Shown: piece after piece, positions 11,626 through 25,298 of the stretch
How the letters are laid out: each line of letters opens with the position of its first letter
Position numbering within the stretch: position 1 is the stretch's first letter
DNA from: Euryodendron excelsum
Lineage: Eukaryota > Streptophyta > Magnoliopsida > Ericales > Pentaphylacaceae
Direction of reading: 5' to 3'
Length of the DNA stretch: 64,000 nucleotides
Assembly: GCA_033060915.1 (NCBI GenBank)
Contig: CM065378.1
Location: 1,230,001-1,294,000 of the forward strand
The notes under the pieces: model-generated
The model's input: the letters and a program-made list of their open reading frames with translations, nothing else
What the model was told of the DNA's origin: nothing
Database searches by the model: none
Position numbers and translations under genes: made by a program

Positions 11626-12644
11626 CTAGAAATTAAACTTAATTGATTTTCTCTCTAGAAATTAAACAACTGACGTTATATTAATATATCTATCCATATA
11701 TGCTCACATGCTCTGAATCGGTAGATGCGTTTTGATTTTGAAAGAGATAAAACACAATGACGAGAAAACAGAACATTAACACACTGTTTTAATTTGGTTT
11801 ACACATTTCTATTTTTTTCTCAAGTTTAGAGATTTAATGAAAAGATATTGGAGCAAATAGGCTTGTGAAGCTGAAAATTGGTTTTGGGTTGCAAAGATGA
11901 TTGATGATGGGATTGGCAACGTTGCGATTGGGTGGCACCGGACGGTCATGATAGGATTAGACGAGGTGGTGGTGATAATGGTGTTTTTTTTTTTTAACAG
12001 CACTACTGACTTACCAACTTAACTTAAGTGTGGATATTTAATCACATACCAAAACTTGTCCAATATGGGACAAACCCGGCCCAATGCAAAGCGGCAAACG
12101 CGGACATGGACTTGAGCCTAGACTCCCCAGGGGAGCCCACTGGGGTGAGAAATGGTGTTTGATTCAAAGAAAGGGTGGTTCTGTGGGGAAGGAACTGGGA
12201 TGGTTCGGGGAAGAGAGAATTGGTATGTTTTACAGAGATGAAGTGCTAGATTTCTAGAGTGATAGAGAAGGTGGGTCTGTGAGGGAGGAACTGGGATTGT
12301 TCAGGTGTGGCGGCCAAGGGTTGTGTTGCGATGTTTTGGAGAGGGAAAGAGACTGGGCGATGCACGGTGGGACTGAGCGGTGCGGGATGGTGCTGGATGG
12401 CTGGGGTACAACCGGGATGGTGCTGGCTGGATTGTGGTGGTGAGCTGTCGGTGGAGAAAGCAAGAATAAGAAAGAGGAAGCGAAGAGGGGAGTTTTTTTC
12501 ACAAACCAGCTTCAAAAAGTTTTATTTTACCGAACCCAACTTTTTTTAAACTTATTTATTAATCCCAACTTCTTCCAAATATCGTGTTTTCAAATCACAA
12601 TTTTAGCTTTAAATTTTTTTAAAAAATAACATTTTCCTTTTGAT
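11626..12644. other. Intergenic stretch with a GC-richer patch
   Basis: 12300-12480 is G-rich with imperfect GGGATGGTGCTGG repeats and open frames on both strands. Its composition, not any protein feature, explains those frames. No gene call is made. Confidence 0.4.
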
Positions 12645-13203
12645 TAGGGGTGTAAAAAAAATTAAAAAATTTAAGAACCGAACCAATTCGGTCTCTATAA
12701 ATTGGTTTGGTTTGGGTCTGTTAAGGGTTCGGTTCAATTTTAAATTTGATTTTAAAAAATATCAAATCGATAAATTCTATTCGGTTCTTAGATTGATATT
12801 TTCTAAATTCGAATTGACGAAATCTAACCCAAGACCCAATCTATATATGTAACAAAGTTTATAAATATTACATGTATGTCTTTAAACTATTATTATTTTA
12901 TACTTCATTATTATTAATATGAGTTTATATATTATTATTTAATTATATAAAAAAATTTAGAAAGCAACATTATCCTTATTTTTAAATTTTTAAATAAAAA
13001 ATCTATTTTTTACATCATAAAAGTTAACCTGACCTGACCAAGACCCGAACCAACTCAAGACATGGAACCGATTCGGGTTGATTCAATTAGATTCTATAAG
13101 AGAATCAGTTCAGTTCTAAGTTCAAAATTTTAGAACTAATTAACATCGGATTGGTTCTTAATTTAGCATAGACCCAAACTAACTTGACCTATGTACACCA
13201 CTA
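12645..13203. mobile_element. Degenerate MITE of the TAGGGGTGTA/AACCGAACC type
   Basis: The left end TAGGGGTGTA and the reverse complement of the right end (TAGTGGTGTA) form a terminal repeat. The interior is rich in GGTTCGGTT and CCGAACC motifs in both orientations, as in widespread non-autonomous plant elements of this kind. No clear target duplication remains. Confidence 0.5.
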
Positions 13204-13499
13204 ATTTTAACCTAGTCTTCTTAAAAACTACTAAATATTTGTTGATTAGTTTGTCGATTTGGAAGTATCTAATCAACATAGGCAGGTTGAAACAATCAAA
13301 CTAATTTTGTAATATCTGCAAGCATGCAAGGTGGAGTTCTCATATTTGTATACAGGGGGAGCCGTGGGAGCCAACTTCACTTTGGTTACGTGCCTGGATG
13401 GACAAAAGAACGTATGACTCCTTTTTCTTGTCTCGACGATGGTCGAATTGGCTCCACATGAGATAAGGAGCATTAATTAAGGAGATAATTATGCATAAT

Positions 13500-13915
13500 T
13501 TAAGTCAAAATCAGATATCCTAAATCAGATAATCTCTTTATAGTTTAAAAGTGAACATATAATACTTTTGTAATTTAAACTTATCTATAAATTGTATAAA
13601 AACCGTTAGATTTTACAAAAATTCTGTCATAGAGATATTTTTATCCTTTTATATTTTCAAATTAAAATATCAAAAAGGCAATTTGATAAAATAAAAAAAA
13701 AATTCTTAAAAGACAACTCTTTATTTTGACATAAAAGGGTTAAATTGTTTTTTTAACATTTTAATTTGGAGAGATAAAATGACAAAAATACTCTTATAAC
13801 AATTTTCGTTTAATCTAACAATTTTTATTCATTTTATAAATAAGTTCAAATTATAAAGAGTCATGTGTTCACTTTTAAATTACAGAGAAATCAATTGATT
13901 TTGACTCAAATCACA
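13500..13915. repeat. Long inverted-repeat (foldback) element
   Basis: The left arm (from about 13500, AAGTCAAAATCA.., TTTAAAAGTGAACA) is matched by the reverse complement of the right arm (to about 13915), with the centre near 13710. Arms are about 200 bp with scattered mismatches. Such palindromes are typical of Mutator-like or foldback MITEs. No coding potential. Confidence 0.65.
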
Positions 13916-15560
13916 ATAAGGTAAAAGCATAACTATCCATTAATTAATTCTAGGTGTTTCTTTCTACTATATCTGCTCTGGGGACTGGAGTTGTCTTTTA
14001 GTAGAGATCTCTCTCTTCTGTGTCATACGTGGGAATAGCTGAAGGTAATGCGAGAGAGAAGGAAGTCAAATACAATAGATTACTGGGAAAAGATGATTGA
14101 AGAAGAAAAATCCCTACCATTTAGTTATGTTATGTAATACGGATTGATGATATATAGCCGAAAGAGATTTTTATCGATTAATTCCTAAAAATAACTTATC
14201 GAAAAGTGATGAGCAGCTACTTAATTGGGGACAGAATCTGCAAGATGTGTTCAATCTCCATTCCTGTGGGCGGCCGGTCAGTTCCTGAAGCCTACCAACG
14301 AGCTTTAGTGTTGGTAATACAGCAAAGTATATAATCGGATTTTGATAAGGAAATGCGTTTGGACATATCCACTACGTACTAAAGCAAATCAAGGCATGCA
14401 GAATGTTTGAGGCAAAGAACATGATGAAGCTGCGTGCAGCATATACATAGAACTCAAGATTACTTAAACATGATGAAGCTGCAGCATATGCGTTTGGATT
14501 AGTTTTTTAAGTTCACTTGTTCAAAAAAAAAAAAAATGGAGCTTGTTACGAAATTACTGTTGCCAATCCTCACATGGTGACATTGTGCCTCATAGCAAAA
14601 TTTGCACACTTATTAAGCTTTTTAACTAACTTATTTTGACAAGTTTTTTTGAACTTTACTAATTATTTCGATCAAAATACAATTTTCTACTTTTATGAGT
14701 TTTTAGGTTATGCTTTTTACTATTTAACAAAAAAAAAAACTACTTAAACAAGTCAACTTAAAAGCTAATCCAAACAATTTATTTGTGAAAGAAAAGTTAA
14801 GAGTTCTACATATCCTCTTCTTTAGTTGTTAACTTAGGCATACCCTTTTGCTAACAATTAGCTACTAGCAGGAACCCGTTGTATGCGCAGGCCGGATTGG
14901 GAAGTGTGGGATAGAGAGAATAAAATAAATTAAATAGCAAATTACTTTGATTATAGTTAACACAAGGAACTTTTATACTCGTTTAAATAACCAATTAATT
15001 ACAACCGTAACATCCATATGATATACATATATGTGAATGTATGTATTTGTAGCAAAAATGATACAAGAAGTTGTTAGTCTACTATTATTGTGTCAACAGA
15101 GGTTTGTGTTGCAACTCTAATTTCATCATGATAGATTGTGTTCTTTAATGTACATTCTCTATATTTCTTTGCGATTATTAATTCCATGTTTGAATTTTGG
15201 ATTTGTCAAATAAAAAGAAAATAAAAGAAAAATAAAATTCTTGTACCTATTGTGTTTTATGGGCAACCAAATAAAAAAAACGAATTTTTTTATAAATATC
15301 TATTTATTTTCTCATTATTTTCTTCTCGTTTTTCTTACTCACCAAAAAAATATAGCTTCTTTCACTTAATTTTTTTTGTAATCTTTTTTTTTTTTCTTTT
15401 CTCTATACAAATTCAAAATCTAAATATAACATAAAGTAAAAGAAAAAGAACAAGAGAGGGGAGAGGGGGGGATTATAACATTATATGTGTATGCGTACGT
15501 ATAAACTAGTATATACCCATGCCATTCTCCAAATATCTTACATATAAATATTTTTAGATT
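13916..15560. other. AT-rich intergenic stretch, no gene seen
   Basis: I find no supported gene. The visible frames are short and dominated by Phe/Ser/Lys from A/T runs. Confidence 0.4.
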
Positions 15561-16317
15561 GGGTAAAAATTATTTTCTCTCTTGAACTTTGTCTCAAATT
15601 TCAATGTCATCCATCAATTTTGATTTTTACTATTTAAGCTCTTCAACTTTTAAAAAGAAATTAATGTGGTCCAACTTTTTAAAATAAGTAAAAAAATTAA
15701 AGATTAATTATACTTTAACCCTCTAAATTATGACTTAAGATAACTTAACCCCTATTAAACTAAAAATAGTTATATTTTCATCATCATAAAATTTAAAATA
15801 AGGGTTTGTTTGGTCAAAATGCTATGCTAGTCTTTAAAGTAAAGAGAAAAACATAATTTATGGCTATAAAATGTTAAAAATGATCTCAAAATGCCTTTAA
15901 AAAATGCCAAAATGTTCCATAAAATCTTTCTTTATGAACCACCAATTATTGGCCCTTCCAATATCAAAGAGATTTTTGAAATTGCACATTTGTTAACCCG
16001 AGACAAAAAATACTGTACCAGATCATAAATACTACAAGTATTATATTTGTTTCTTTTGTTATTAGTATCAACACTTCTAATAATTTAGAGATAACCATAT
16101 AACAACTTTTATGTTAGTGGGTAAAGTGAAACTGAATCATATTTAAGAGAGTCAAAGTGTAATTAATCATTAATTTTTTTAACATATTTTAAAATGTTAG
16201 ACCACATTAACTTACTTTTAAAATTAAAATTTGAGAGCTTAAATAGAAGAAATCAAAATCAAAGAAACGACATTAAAATTTGAGGCCAAGTTAGAATGAC
16301 AAAATGATAGATTACCC
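15561..16317. mobile_element. Mutator-like inverted-repeat MITE, copy 1
   Basis: The element starts GGGTAA and ends TTACCC and has subterminal arms of over 200 bp. The left arm contains TTAATGTGGTCCAAC; the right arm contains its counterpart, GTTAGACCACATTAA. The flanking 9-mers TTTTAGATT and TTTTCGTTT match at 7 of 9 positions, consistent with an aged Mutator-type duplication. The core, with AACCCGAGACAAAAAATACTG, recurs in reverse in the copy at 17518-18187. Confidence 0.65.
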
Positions 16318-16365
16318 TTTTCGTTTTTATATTCCATTGACCAAAAAAAAAATGTATATAACTTA

Positions 16366-16566
16366 GGGGGTGTTTGGATGCCCTGCTTATAAGTTATAGG
16401 TCATAAGCTATAAGTTATTTTCAGTAAGTTATTTTTAAAAATAATTTTTTTTTAAAAGCGTGATTAGACATAAGCTGTTTTTTTAAGCCACTCATCCAAA
16501 TACATTTTAAAAAAAGCCATAAGTATAAAGCATAAGCTACTAAATAAATTACGTCCAAATATCCCC
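16366..16566. mobile_element. Tourist-like (PIF/Harbinger) MITE, copy 1
   Basis: 201 bp with ends GGGGGTGTTTGGA and GTCCAAATATCCCC, flanked by TTA on both sides. TTA target duplications and G-rich TGTTTGG ends are diagnostic of PIF/Harbinger MITEs. The interior is palindromic (TTATAAGTTATAGGTCATAAG). It is related to the copy at 41130-41325. Confidence 0.78.
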
Positions 16567-17517
16567 TTATTAAATGACAACTGCAATGACTGTTCATAGT
16601 TACATTCTTAATTTGCGGGTATTTGAAAGTAATAAAATTTAGGCTTGAGCATGATATTATCTGGCTAAAAATGAAATAAGAAAATAAACAAAAGCATGCA
16701 AAGGTTAAACAAGGCCATGACTGAACTGAACTTCCATAATCATTGTATTTGCTTAATAATTATGAAATTTGGCTAGAAATAGGGAGCTAATTTTGACTTG
16801 TTACTTGAATTGACAGCAACTTCAGTCAATTCAAAAACCTATATTTCTCCCTAAAATTAAATGACCTCAAAAACATTAGAGTACTCGCTTCCTGCTATTG
16901 CAATTGCGGTAGTTGAGTAGGTCACTTCAGTTACGGCCAAGCCTAATTATCTTTTTTGATTAGTTAAATTAATTATAAAATGTCAACCCTTCTTAGTCAT
17001 ATAGTTCTGTAACATATTCCTGGAGAAAATTTTGGTGTTATTTTTTTGATAGGGATTAAGGAACTAGTTTTTAGTGTTAAAATGGCAATTTCTTCTGATC
17101 TCATTTCATCGTCTTCTTTACTACTTCCTTTGTTACTTTCTCCTTCCAAAAAGAATAATTCCTACAAGCTAGACAATCTTTATGAAATAAAAATAAAGAT
17201 AGTAAGGTACCATTTACTATTATTCTCGTTTTAATACTTAAAAAGCTTTTTTTTTAATTTATATCTTCTTCCTCAGTCTCAAAACTCAAAAAGTCATTTG
17301 AAAAGTATTTTCTACACCGACAACCTCTTCAGTGAAAGAGCATACTGAAGCTTCCCATTTTGATAAATATCGGATCCCAACTTCTGAAGCTGAACGAATG
17401 GTCAGCTTCAAAATTCCTCAAGAGTTTCCAAGACACTTGGCAAATGCTAGAGTATACTCATTTGCATTTTGGAGCAATTAGGTTGGCCTTTGCTTTTCAT
17501 AACCAGTTGTTTGAAAA

Positions 17518-18187
17518 TGGTAAACAATTATTTTGTCCTTTTAACTTTATTTCATATTTTAATGTCATCTTTAAACTTTAATTTATTTTATTTTAGCACT
17601 TTAACTTTGAAAAGAAAGTCAATGTGGTCCAACATTTTAAAATAAATTAGAGAAATTAAAACTTAATTACATTTTGACCCCTTCAACTATAATTTAGTTT
17701 CACTTTATCTGCTAAACTAAAAGTCATTGCATTTTACTCCTAAATTATGAGAATTTAAGTTCGTATTAACAGTATTGACACCAAAAAAAAAACTAAATTA
17801 AACACTTGTAATATTTCTGATCGGATGCAATATAAATTTTTTTTGTCCCTAGTTAACAAATGCATAGTTTCAAAAATCACATTGATATTGTCATGGCTAA
17901 TAATTAGTGGTTCACAAAAGCAAGATGTTGTGGATCATTTTGGCTATTTTTTTAGATTTTATGATGGTGAAAATATAACTATTTTTAGTTAAATGAGAGT
18001 AAATTAATATTAAGTTATAGTTTAGAAGACAAAATATAATTAACGTTTAATGTTCTTACTTATTTTGAAAAATTGTATTACCATGACTTTTTTTTAAAAG
18101 TTAAATGACTTAAATAAAACAAATTAAAGTCCATAGATGACATTAAAATATGAGGGACAATCTAAGAGACTAAATAATTGTTTATTC
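17518..18187. mobile_element. Mutator-like inverted-repeat MITE, copy 2 (opposite orientation)
   Basis: Ends TGGTAAAC..GTTTATTC and long arms carry GTGGTCCAAC. The core (GTTAACAAATGC, AATAATTAGTGGTTCA) matches the reverse complement of the core of 15561-16317. The flanking 9-mers GTTTGAAAA and TTTTAAAAA match at 7 of 9. Confidence 0.62.
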
Positions 18188-18262
18188 TTTTAAAAACTCT
18201 AAACGAACGCACTATTTTTATCATCCTTTTTTCTAAACTTCAACATGTCACTGTCTGATTCC

Positions 18263-18539
18263 TAGTGGCGGACTTATGTGGACACCAAGGCGGGCGGCGA
18301 CCCCTCTGAATTTTTAAAATTATAATTAGATCCCATAATTTTTATATATTTATGATAAAGATTAGTGCTTTAACCCCTTAAGTTTTGAAATTTTTTTTTT
18401 ATATCTCATAATTTTTTAAAATTTTCAGGATAAGAATTTAAGCATTAGTCTCCTAAAATTCAAAAAAAAATTCTTTCAATCCTCGTAGTTTTAAAAAATT
18501 TTACTTTGACCCCCACAAGAAAATTTCTGGTCCACCCTG
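18263..18539. mobile_element. hAT-type MITE
   Basis: The ends are TAGTGGCGGAC and GTCCACCCTG, diverged from the CAGTGGCGGA..TCCGCCACTG pattern of the other copies in this window. Flanking octamers CTGATTCC and GTGATTCC match 7 of 8, as expected for an hAT target duplication. Confidence 0.65.
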
Positions 18540-19128
18540 GTGATTCCCATTTACTTTCAGCCTTGAACGTTCAGTTGTAAAACGGTAGTGCTTCTCAAGG
18601 CAATACGAACTATGCAGCAGCAACTCTCTATTGCCATTGGTATTGATTCTCTCCCCCTTATCCTTCTTGTATCCATTTATACCCAAACAAACTCCTTGCA
18701 CAGAGCTTATACAAATTTTTCTTCCAAACTCTTGGGTCACCAACTATCAGAAAATCCACCTGACAAGTAAACCTGTTGAATATTCTCATCCTAAATTTGT
18801 CAAATACAAAGTTGGGGTACTGTTGAAATTTCCTTCAAAAAGGAAGATTCGGACTCCTCTTGAATTGAATCTACTTGCTGGAGGCAGTGCCTATTCATTC
18901 CTTCGATGATCAATGTTATCCTATTCATGAAAGCATCTCCAACGGATACACCCGCTTTTTTTTATGTATGTGACTATGATGATTGCTTAAACAGTTCACG
19001 GATAGATCTTGAGAAGCAGGAAATAAAAAATAAAAAAAAAATCTTCTAAGAAGTAATCAACTCAACTCAGCAGAGCCTCAAAGAGAGTTATGAGTGATCG
19101 GGAAGTTGGTCTATATGGTGTCGTAGTC

Positions 19129-19135
19129 TGTTGAA

Positions 19136-19166
<31 letters not shown>

Positions 19167-19531
19167 CACTTTTCAAAAGTGTGCAAAAAAGTGTAGTTTT
19201 GTAATAATTGTACTTGTGCTGCCGCAAGTGTAATAATTAGTAGTTGTTAAATAATGGTAGTAACAAACTAGTCTTGTAAACGTAGTGCGTGATGTAATAT
19301 CCGTATTGACTATATTGCCTTGTCTAGTAACTAAGTCGATGAAATATGTATAAATATGTGTTGGGGCTAACGGGAGGTTAATCCTTTTTCTCCCGCTAGA
19401 TTTGTATCCAGAGGTCTATGTGCTCTAATAAAAAGTCTCTTGTGTTTGTATAGCTTGATCTAGTTTCCTCCTTTGTGGTCGTACGACTTTCATGATTGGC
19501 GGCAATTTGGTGATCGTATTAAGTGTTTACA
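19129..19531 (+). mobile_element. Possible solo LTR (copia-like)
   Basis: The stretch starts TGTTGAAATATA and ends TTTACA. It contains a TATA-like TATAAATATG (about 19349) and an AATAAAAAG poly(A)-like signal (about 19428) in LTR order. No matching target duplication, primer-binding site or internal domain is visible, so the call is tentative. Confidence 0.35.
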
Positions 19532-20115
19532 CCCAATTTTGGCCCCCACCCACCTAAATTTGTGAGGGGAGGAAGCATTTCAAGGTTCACCAAAGCTGAT
19601 TCGATCAGAAAAGGCAAATTGTATGAGCCAAACTGTGTGATTGATTATCTCATCTCTCTCACTCAGTTTCTTTCAAGTAAGAGCCAAAACCCAAAAAATG
19701 AAAGGAAAAAAGAAAAAGAAAAGAAGCATCAACGAACGCCAAGCATGGAAGCCTTGGCTTTTCTTGGAATGCAAGTCTGTTGTAGAAATAGATTGAGATA
19801 TTAAACCAATAGTCAATTCAACCATTAATGGAAAATCCTGTGTCGGGAGAGCTCCGTCCAAACCTCCATTGCCAACCAGAAATGAATTCTCAATCTTTTC
19901 ATTGTTTTTCAAATTATTGCTGCTAAACCATTTGCATATACATGGCACAAGGAGCGGGAGAAGGAGGAGGAGAATACCAGAAGGAAGGGAGTTCTGCTAT
20001 CTCTTATGCAATATTATAACTTCCCAATGGGCTCCGCGAATCCTGGGATGCTTCAAATAAAAGATTCTTGATAGATAGTTATCTGCCTTTAACCACGAAC
20101 AAATTAAACAAAAAA

Positions 20116-20146
<31 letters not shown>

Positions 20147-20706
20147 GCCATAGCTCCGCCCATGAAGACTTGAAGTTAATTAGACAGTCTCATCATCCAA
20201 TACTCAAGGTTGCTACTCTCTTCTCAGTTGTAATCTCTGCTTTCGCAAGAAAGCAAAAGCAAAAATGCCCTTTGACAAACTGACTGACTTTAAATTTATA
20301 TAATAGGCTTCTATTTTGAGTTAGATTTCACAACTCCAAGAAATGAAAAAAAAATAAAAATAAAAATAAAATAAAAAGGCCAATATCCTGGCAGCAGAAG
20401 TTGTTTTGACTTACTCCGTGGTGCAAAAGGCGGACATCAGAATACTCACAGCTCCAAATCTCTGGCACTTCAATGAATGAAGCATTCCAAATCTCAACAC
20501 AGTCAAATGATACTTTACGGACCATAAAGATTGCTAAAACCTTTCCAAAAACAAAACAAAAATTTGGAAATAAAATCAATGCAGTTGACTCAATATATTT
20601 CTTATCATATGCTGAAAATGGGCTTGAATCCCCACGGCCCATTGCACAATTTCTCTCGCCTGCACAGGAAGATGCATGAAAAACAATTCATGTGAAATAC
20701 AAGATT
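19532..20706. other. 3' flank and 3' UTR side of the succinate-CoA ligase gene
   Basis: Contains the 3' untranslated region of the minus-strand gene but no clear AATAAA on that strand close to the stop. A long A run lies at 20117-20146. No other gene is supported. Confidence 0.4.
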
Positions 20707-20843
20707 TCACACAAGACCCCTCTGTTTGAAGACATCAAGCATTGCAGCTCCAATCTTTGCAGGAGACTCAACCACTGTCACCCCAGCTTCCCTCAGTGTC
20801 TTGATTTTGTCTTGTGCTGTACCCTTTCCCCCTGATACTATTG
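20707..20843 (-). CDS. Succinate-CoA ligase alpha, exon 7 (C-terminus)
   Basis: 137 bp from [15 protein letters not shown] to the C-terminal FKQRGLV and TGA at 20709-20707, after a TATGCAG acceptor. Confidence 0.95.
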
Positions 20844-23800
20844 CTGCATACCAAACAGGAATAACTGAGTTCAAGACATGAATGAAACATGATAGACTTC
20901 CAAAATTAAATATGAAGACAATTTTGTCAAATCACTTCTTCAGTTCTCTCCTGAGCATATAATGCTAACTTATATGAGAAAATGTACTGCATAGAATTGA
21001 AACAAGAAGGCATCATATTCCCAATAATTTAAGGCATAACAAAAAATATTCGCAATAATTTAAAACCACCAGTATTGTTGATATCAAGCGGTTTATTTTA
21101 GTGGAAACCTTTTTTTTTCGTAACTGTTTGTTTTAGTGAAATTTAACCCTCTGATTCCCAACTTTCATTAACACTATGGATTTGCATTGACTTCAGAATT
21201 ACCCATATGTTTTGCATTATACTAATTCATTCTAGAAGTAGAATGGTGAATCTAGCACCCAATGCAGATATGAATGGTTCTCACAGCAAGTTGAACAGCC
21301 ACAGTTGAGCTCCATCTAGTGACAATCAAATGCAGCCTTGGCCCTAGGTTCTATTTCTATGCATCATTAAAAGCTTATTACAAAAGAATGCCATGGAATA
21401 GCTAGGGCCTGAGAATATACAATAGGAAGAAAACAAAACTAACCGGGGCCATTAACTTAGGGGACATAATTTGGTCTTATACCAGTTCGTGGCGGGAATT
21501 CAAACCAATAGGCCAGCAAGATTCATTTTGGAGTGTACAGCTGATGCAACTTCATTTCTTAAAATTTACTGAATTGGAGGATGGGGGTTATGCTCAGGGG
21601 GTAACCTTGGTCACCTGCAGAAGCTTAGGGAGCCTTCCATGTTTCTACCCAGAGAGAAAATGCTTCTATTTTCTCCTCTTGCCTTGGGGATTTTATCCAG
21701 CCAATCCTTGTGGATTTGTGACTGGATCTAAAAAGTGCTGCACGGAGTTAAGCAGTCGCTTTTACATCATAAAAGGGAGGTGGCATATGTAAAATGCCTT
21801 GCTGATTAGGTAATAACATCCCCAGAATCCTTACATCATCCCAGCCAATTTGAATCTCCGTCAAAGCATAACATTCTCTATAAATGCTTCCACCACATCG
21901 TAAAATGGTATCATTGGTATGCCAACTCATTTCAGCAGCCAAGTCTTCAGATGGCAATAACTGCATCTGCAGTTAAAAGGTCAAATCCAATTAGGCAAGG
22001 CTGAATGATTTATAGCCAAATGCAAGCCCAGTGCTGTCTGACGATTAACATGCCATACAACAGCCTTCAAAACCACGTTCAAACAAGTAACATAGGCCCA
22101 AGAGTGGGCCTCATTGGGCTTGGGCTGCATCAATCAAAATTTTGGTAGCTGCCTTGGCTGATTTCCAACCTTTTTAGAACTCTGAAATATTTCACTCACA
22201 TATTGTGCCCTGTAGGACACTTCACTCAACGAGAAACGAGTGTACTAACCACTTGCCAGCACAACACATATGTCCAGCACATCTTTTCGTGGCGTTAACA
22301 TTGTTGAAAGCAAATTTTTAAATAGCTTCACTTCTGGAGCTGCTCCCGGCTCACACTATGGTGGATGAGGTGCCGTGAAGATCTAGGAGGGTGAGCAGTA
22401 TAAGCTGCAAGGCTCCCAGGTTGCATACAAAACAGTCCAGCTGCAAACAACTTTCAAGAGTGGTTTATCAAACTACTGGCTCATTTTACAATGTGAAATG
22501 AGGACCACAATAGACCTATTCCTCCCGGTGACAAACTTGATACACCAAGATCATTGTTAATTCACACTTCTGAGCGAAAATACAGATTGTAAAGCTGCCC
22601 AATGGTAACAAATGGCTCCATGCCTGCCCACATGTATGGAAGTCCTTTAAGGGCGAGTTGGGCAGCTAGGACCTTTGAACTATATGAGAACAAATGTCTC
22701 CGACCATACTCCAGCACATGGGCAGCTCCACGTTATAGGTTGTGGGGTCAATTGACCCCACTGGAATTTTGGAAAAAATTTTAGTTAATGTAATATTTTT
22801 CATAAAATTTATTATTTCTATAGCTTAACCCTACTAAAAAAGAACTCGACCCCATTTTTATGTCGTTATGATCATTAACTAAAAAAAATTTCATACCCAT
22901 TCTATATTTTTCATAGTCCCACTCATATGATAGAGGGCTATGGAAGAAAATATAATGGCGTACAATTATCAACCTAATGCAAAATATACTTTAAATACAG
23001 AAGTCCAACCATCCAACTTCTTTAATTTGCTGTTCATATATATAAAAACAAATGTAGTATATATATATATATATAATATTCTAGATAAGAAAAAGAGAAC
23101 GAGCATATAGGAAAAACAGAGAGATTAAAGAAAGGTGTTCTTCATATTTTTATGGCGTTATGATCATTCATACGAAAACAAAGGTAAATAAATTAGAACT
23201 CTATTGTTTTGATATTCAGTACCTCTAATAAATTTAATTATCCTCAATTAGTCAATAATGTGGGTTAGCTTGGATTACTTAGTCTTGCATCTTAGAATTT
23301 TAAATTAATGTTTAAATATTTAGTTGTTCAAAATAGCGTAATTTTTATATTTTATTATGATGATTGATAATTTTATTATTAATTTACTTTTATAATATTT
23401 AAGCATTAAACAAACCCACTGAAGAAAAATCTTGGAGCCACCACTGCTCTAGCAGCTAGATCACATATTTACTTACCTAAACCAAATATCATGCCCATTT
23501 ACCACGAAGTCCATGTTGCATTTATATGGGTTTTAAGGATCAACGTCTTGCACAAGCATGGAATACAAAATTCGAGAAAATATAACTAAGAAGATTTGAA
23601 AACTGTAAACCATAATATACCACAATAGATGTAATGCCTGTTCATAAGCAAAAGCACAAATTAGTTATGAAATAATTAAACTTGAGTAACTTATAAATAT
23701 GATTGAACAAACAAATAAATAAAAATTGAAACTAGAAGCATCACTTAGCGTAACAACTAGAAATACATCCTTCACAGATTGCCCTTTAAAGGAAGGAGTT

Positions 23801-25255
23801 AGGGACGAAGCCAGAAAGTTTTCTTTGGAGAGGCCGAATTAGATTTTAACAAATTGAAAAAGGAAAAAAAATTATAGTGCTACTATTTAGATCAAATAAT
23901 TTATTTAAACATGTTTTAGCTAATTTAGTAACTATGAATAAAAATATATATAATTAAACAATTTTTAAAAATAATGTATGAGTTTTCTTTTTAAAATAGC
24001 TAAGTCAATAGGGTTTAAACATGACATATTACAAGACATTACAACCAAAAAATAACTCAAAAAGATAGAAATTTAAATTCACATATAATGTGTAAATCAA
24101 TTAATTACCACAATTATATTGTCCTATAGCAAGCTTACTGCTAATTTTGAACCTAAATCTTAATAAGTCTACAGGGCATTATTAGACAATATAAGAAATT
24201 TTTTTGAGGAGGGGGCGCCAGCCTCAAATTACTTAAGGAGCTTATTGCAAAATATCTGTAAGATGAGGGGGGCCAAGGAAATATTAGGAAAAACTTTCAA
24301 TATTGACAATAGAAAAAACTTGTACAACAAAAAAGAACCAACAAGGAACAATAGCTCATAGAACAATATTCACACAGACGTCCATGAAGATTAGGAATGT
24401 ACCACCAGAATTTATAATATAATGGATGACTCTTTACAAAACATGTAAACACGAGACACAACTTGCTCAGGTGCACATATGACACAACAATCTTTCGTTC
24501 TGTTTTCCTCTTTTTATTTTGGCTGGTCAGCAAAAAAATATAATCATACGAGAGAAAATGTACAGAAGAGATGCCAATGTAATACCTCCAGCGTGACCCA
24601 TTCGCCTGCCAGGTGGAGCAGTAAGGCCAGCAATAAAAGCAACAATAGGCTTTTCGGTTCCACTTTCCTGGTTCATTTTTACACACAATCACATGTTCAG
24701 TTCCCACAAATAGAAAACTAAGAGGCTCATTAAGCAAAATACATCAAAGCTCAAAGTAACTTGAAAGTTTGCAATCTTGAAGCAAGTCCAAGTAAACACA
24801 TATACCAAGTATATCTTTTACAGACTGAATAGCAGAGTATATCGGGTATCCATTAAAAGTTGATATAATTATAAAGTAGTGTCATGCTTCAACATGCAGT
24901 AGTGTTATTATTATTATTAATTTGTACACATCAACATGCATTAGTTTCACTTATTTCGGCGGTTGACAATTACAAGCAAATGAGCAACCATTAAAGTGTG
25001 CTAGCTTGAGGAGGGAGTAATTTGAATCAAGAGGTTATGGAGGAGAACTCTAGGATGAGGAGTTGAAGAGCAAGCATCTAGGGTGTCTCGGTAGTGGAGG
25101 CCTGGAGGGTGCTGATTTGTAAAGGTACGTAAATATATATAGAGGGAGAGAGATCAGTGTACATATATTTGCATGGTACATATGTACACATAGGTACGAG
25201 TAGGTTTGTGGGTGCAGATTAGAAACAGAATTTTTTTTTTTTCAGTTGTTGGTGT

Positions 25256-25298
<43 letters not shown>

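Noticed and set aside
12246..12549. Open frames on both strands in a G-rich patch
   Set aside because: They result from composition (few stop codons in GGN repeats). No domain or splice-linked extension was found.
19523..20060. Possible small genes near the 3' end of the succinate-CoA ligase gene
   Set aside because: Frames are short, overlap on both strands, and have no splice partners or motifs.
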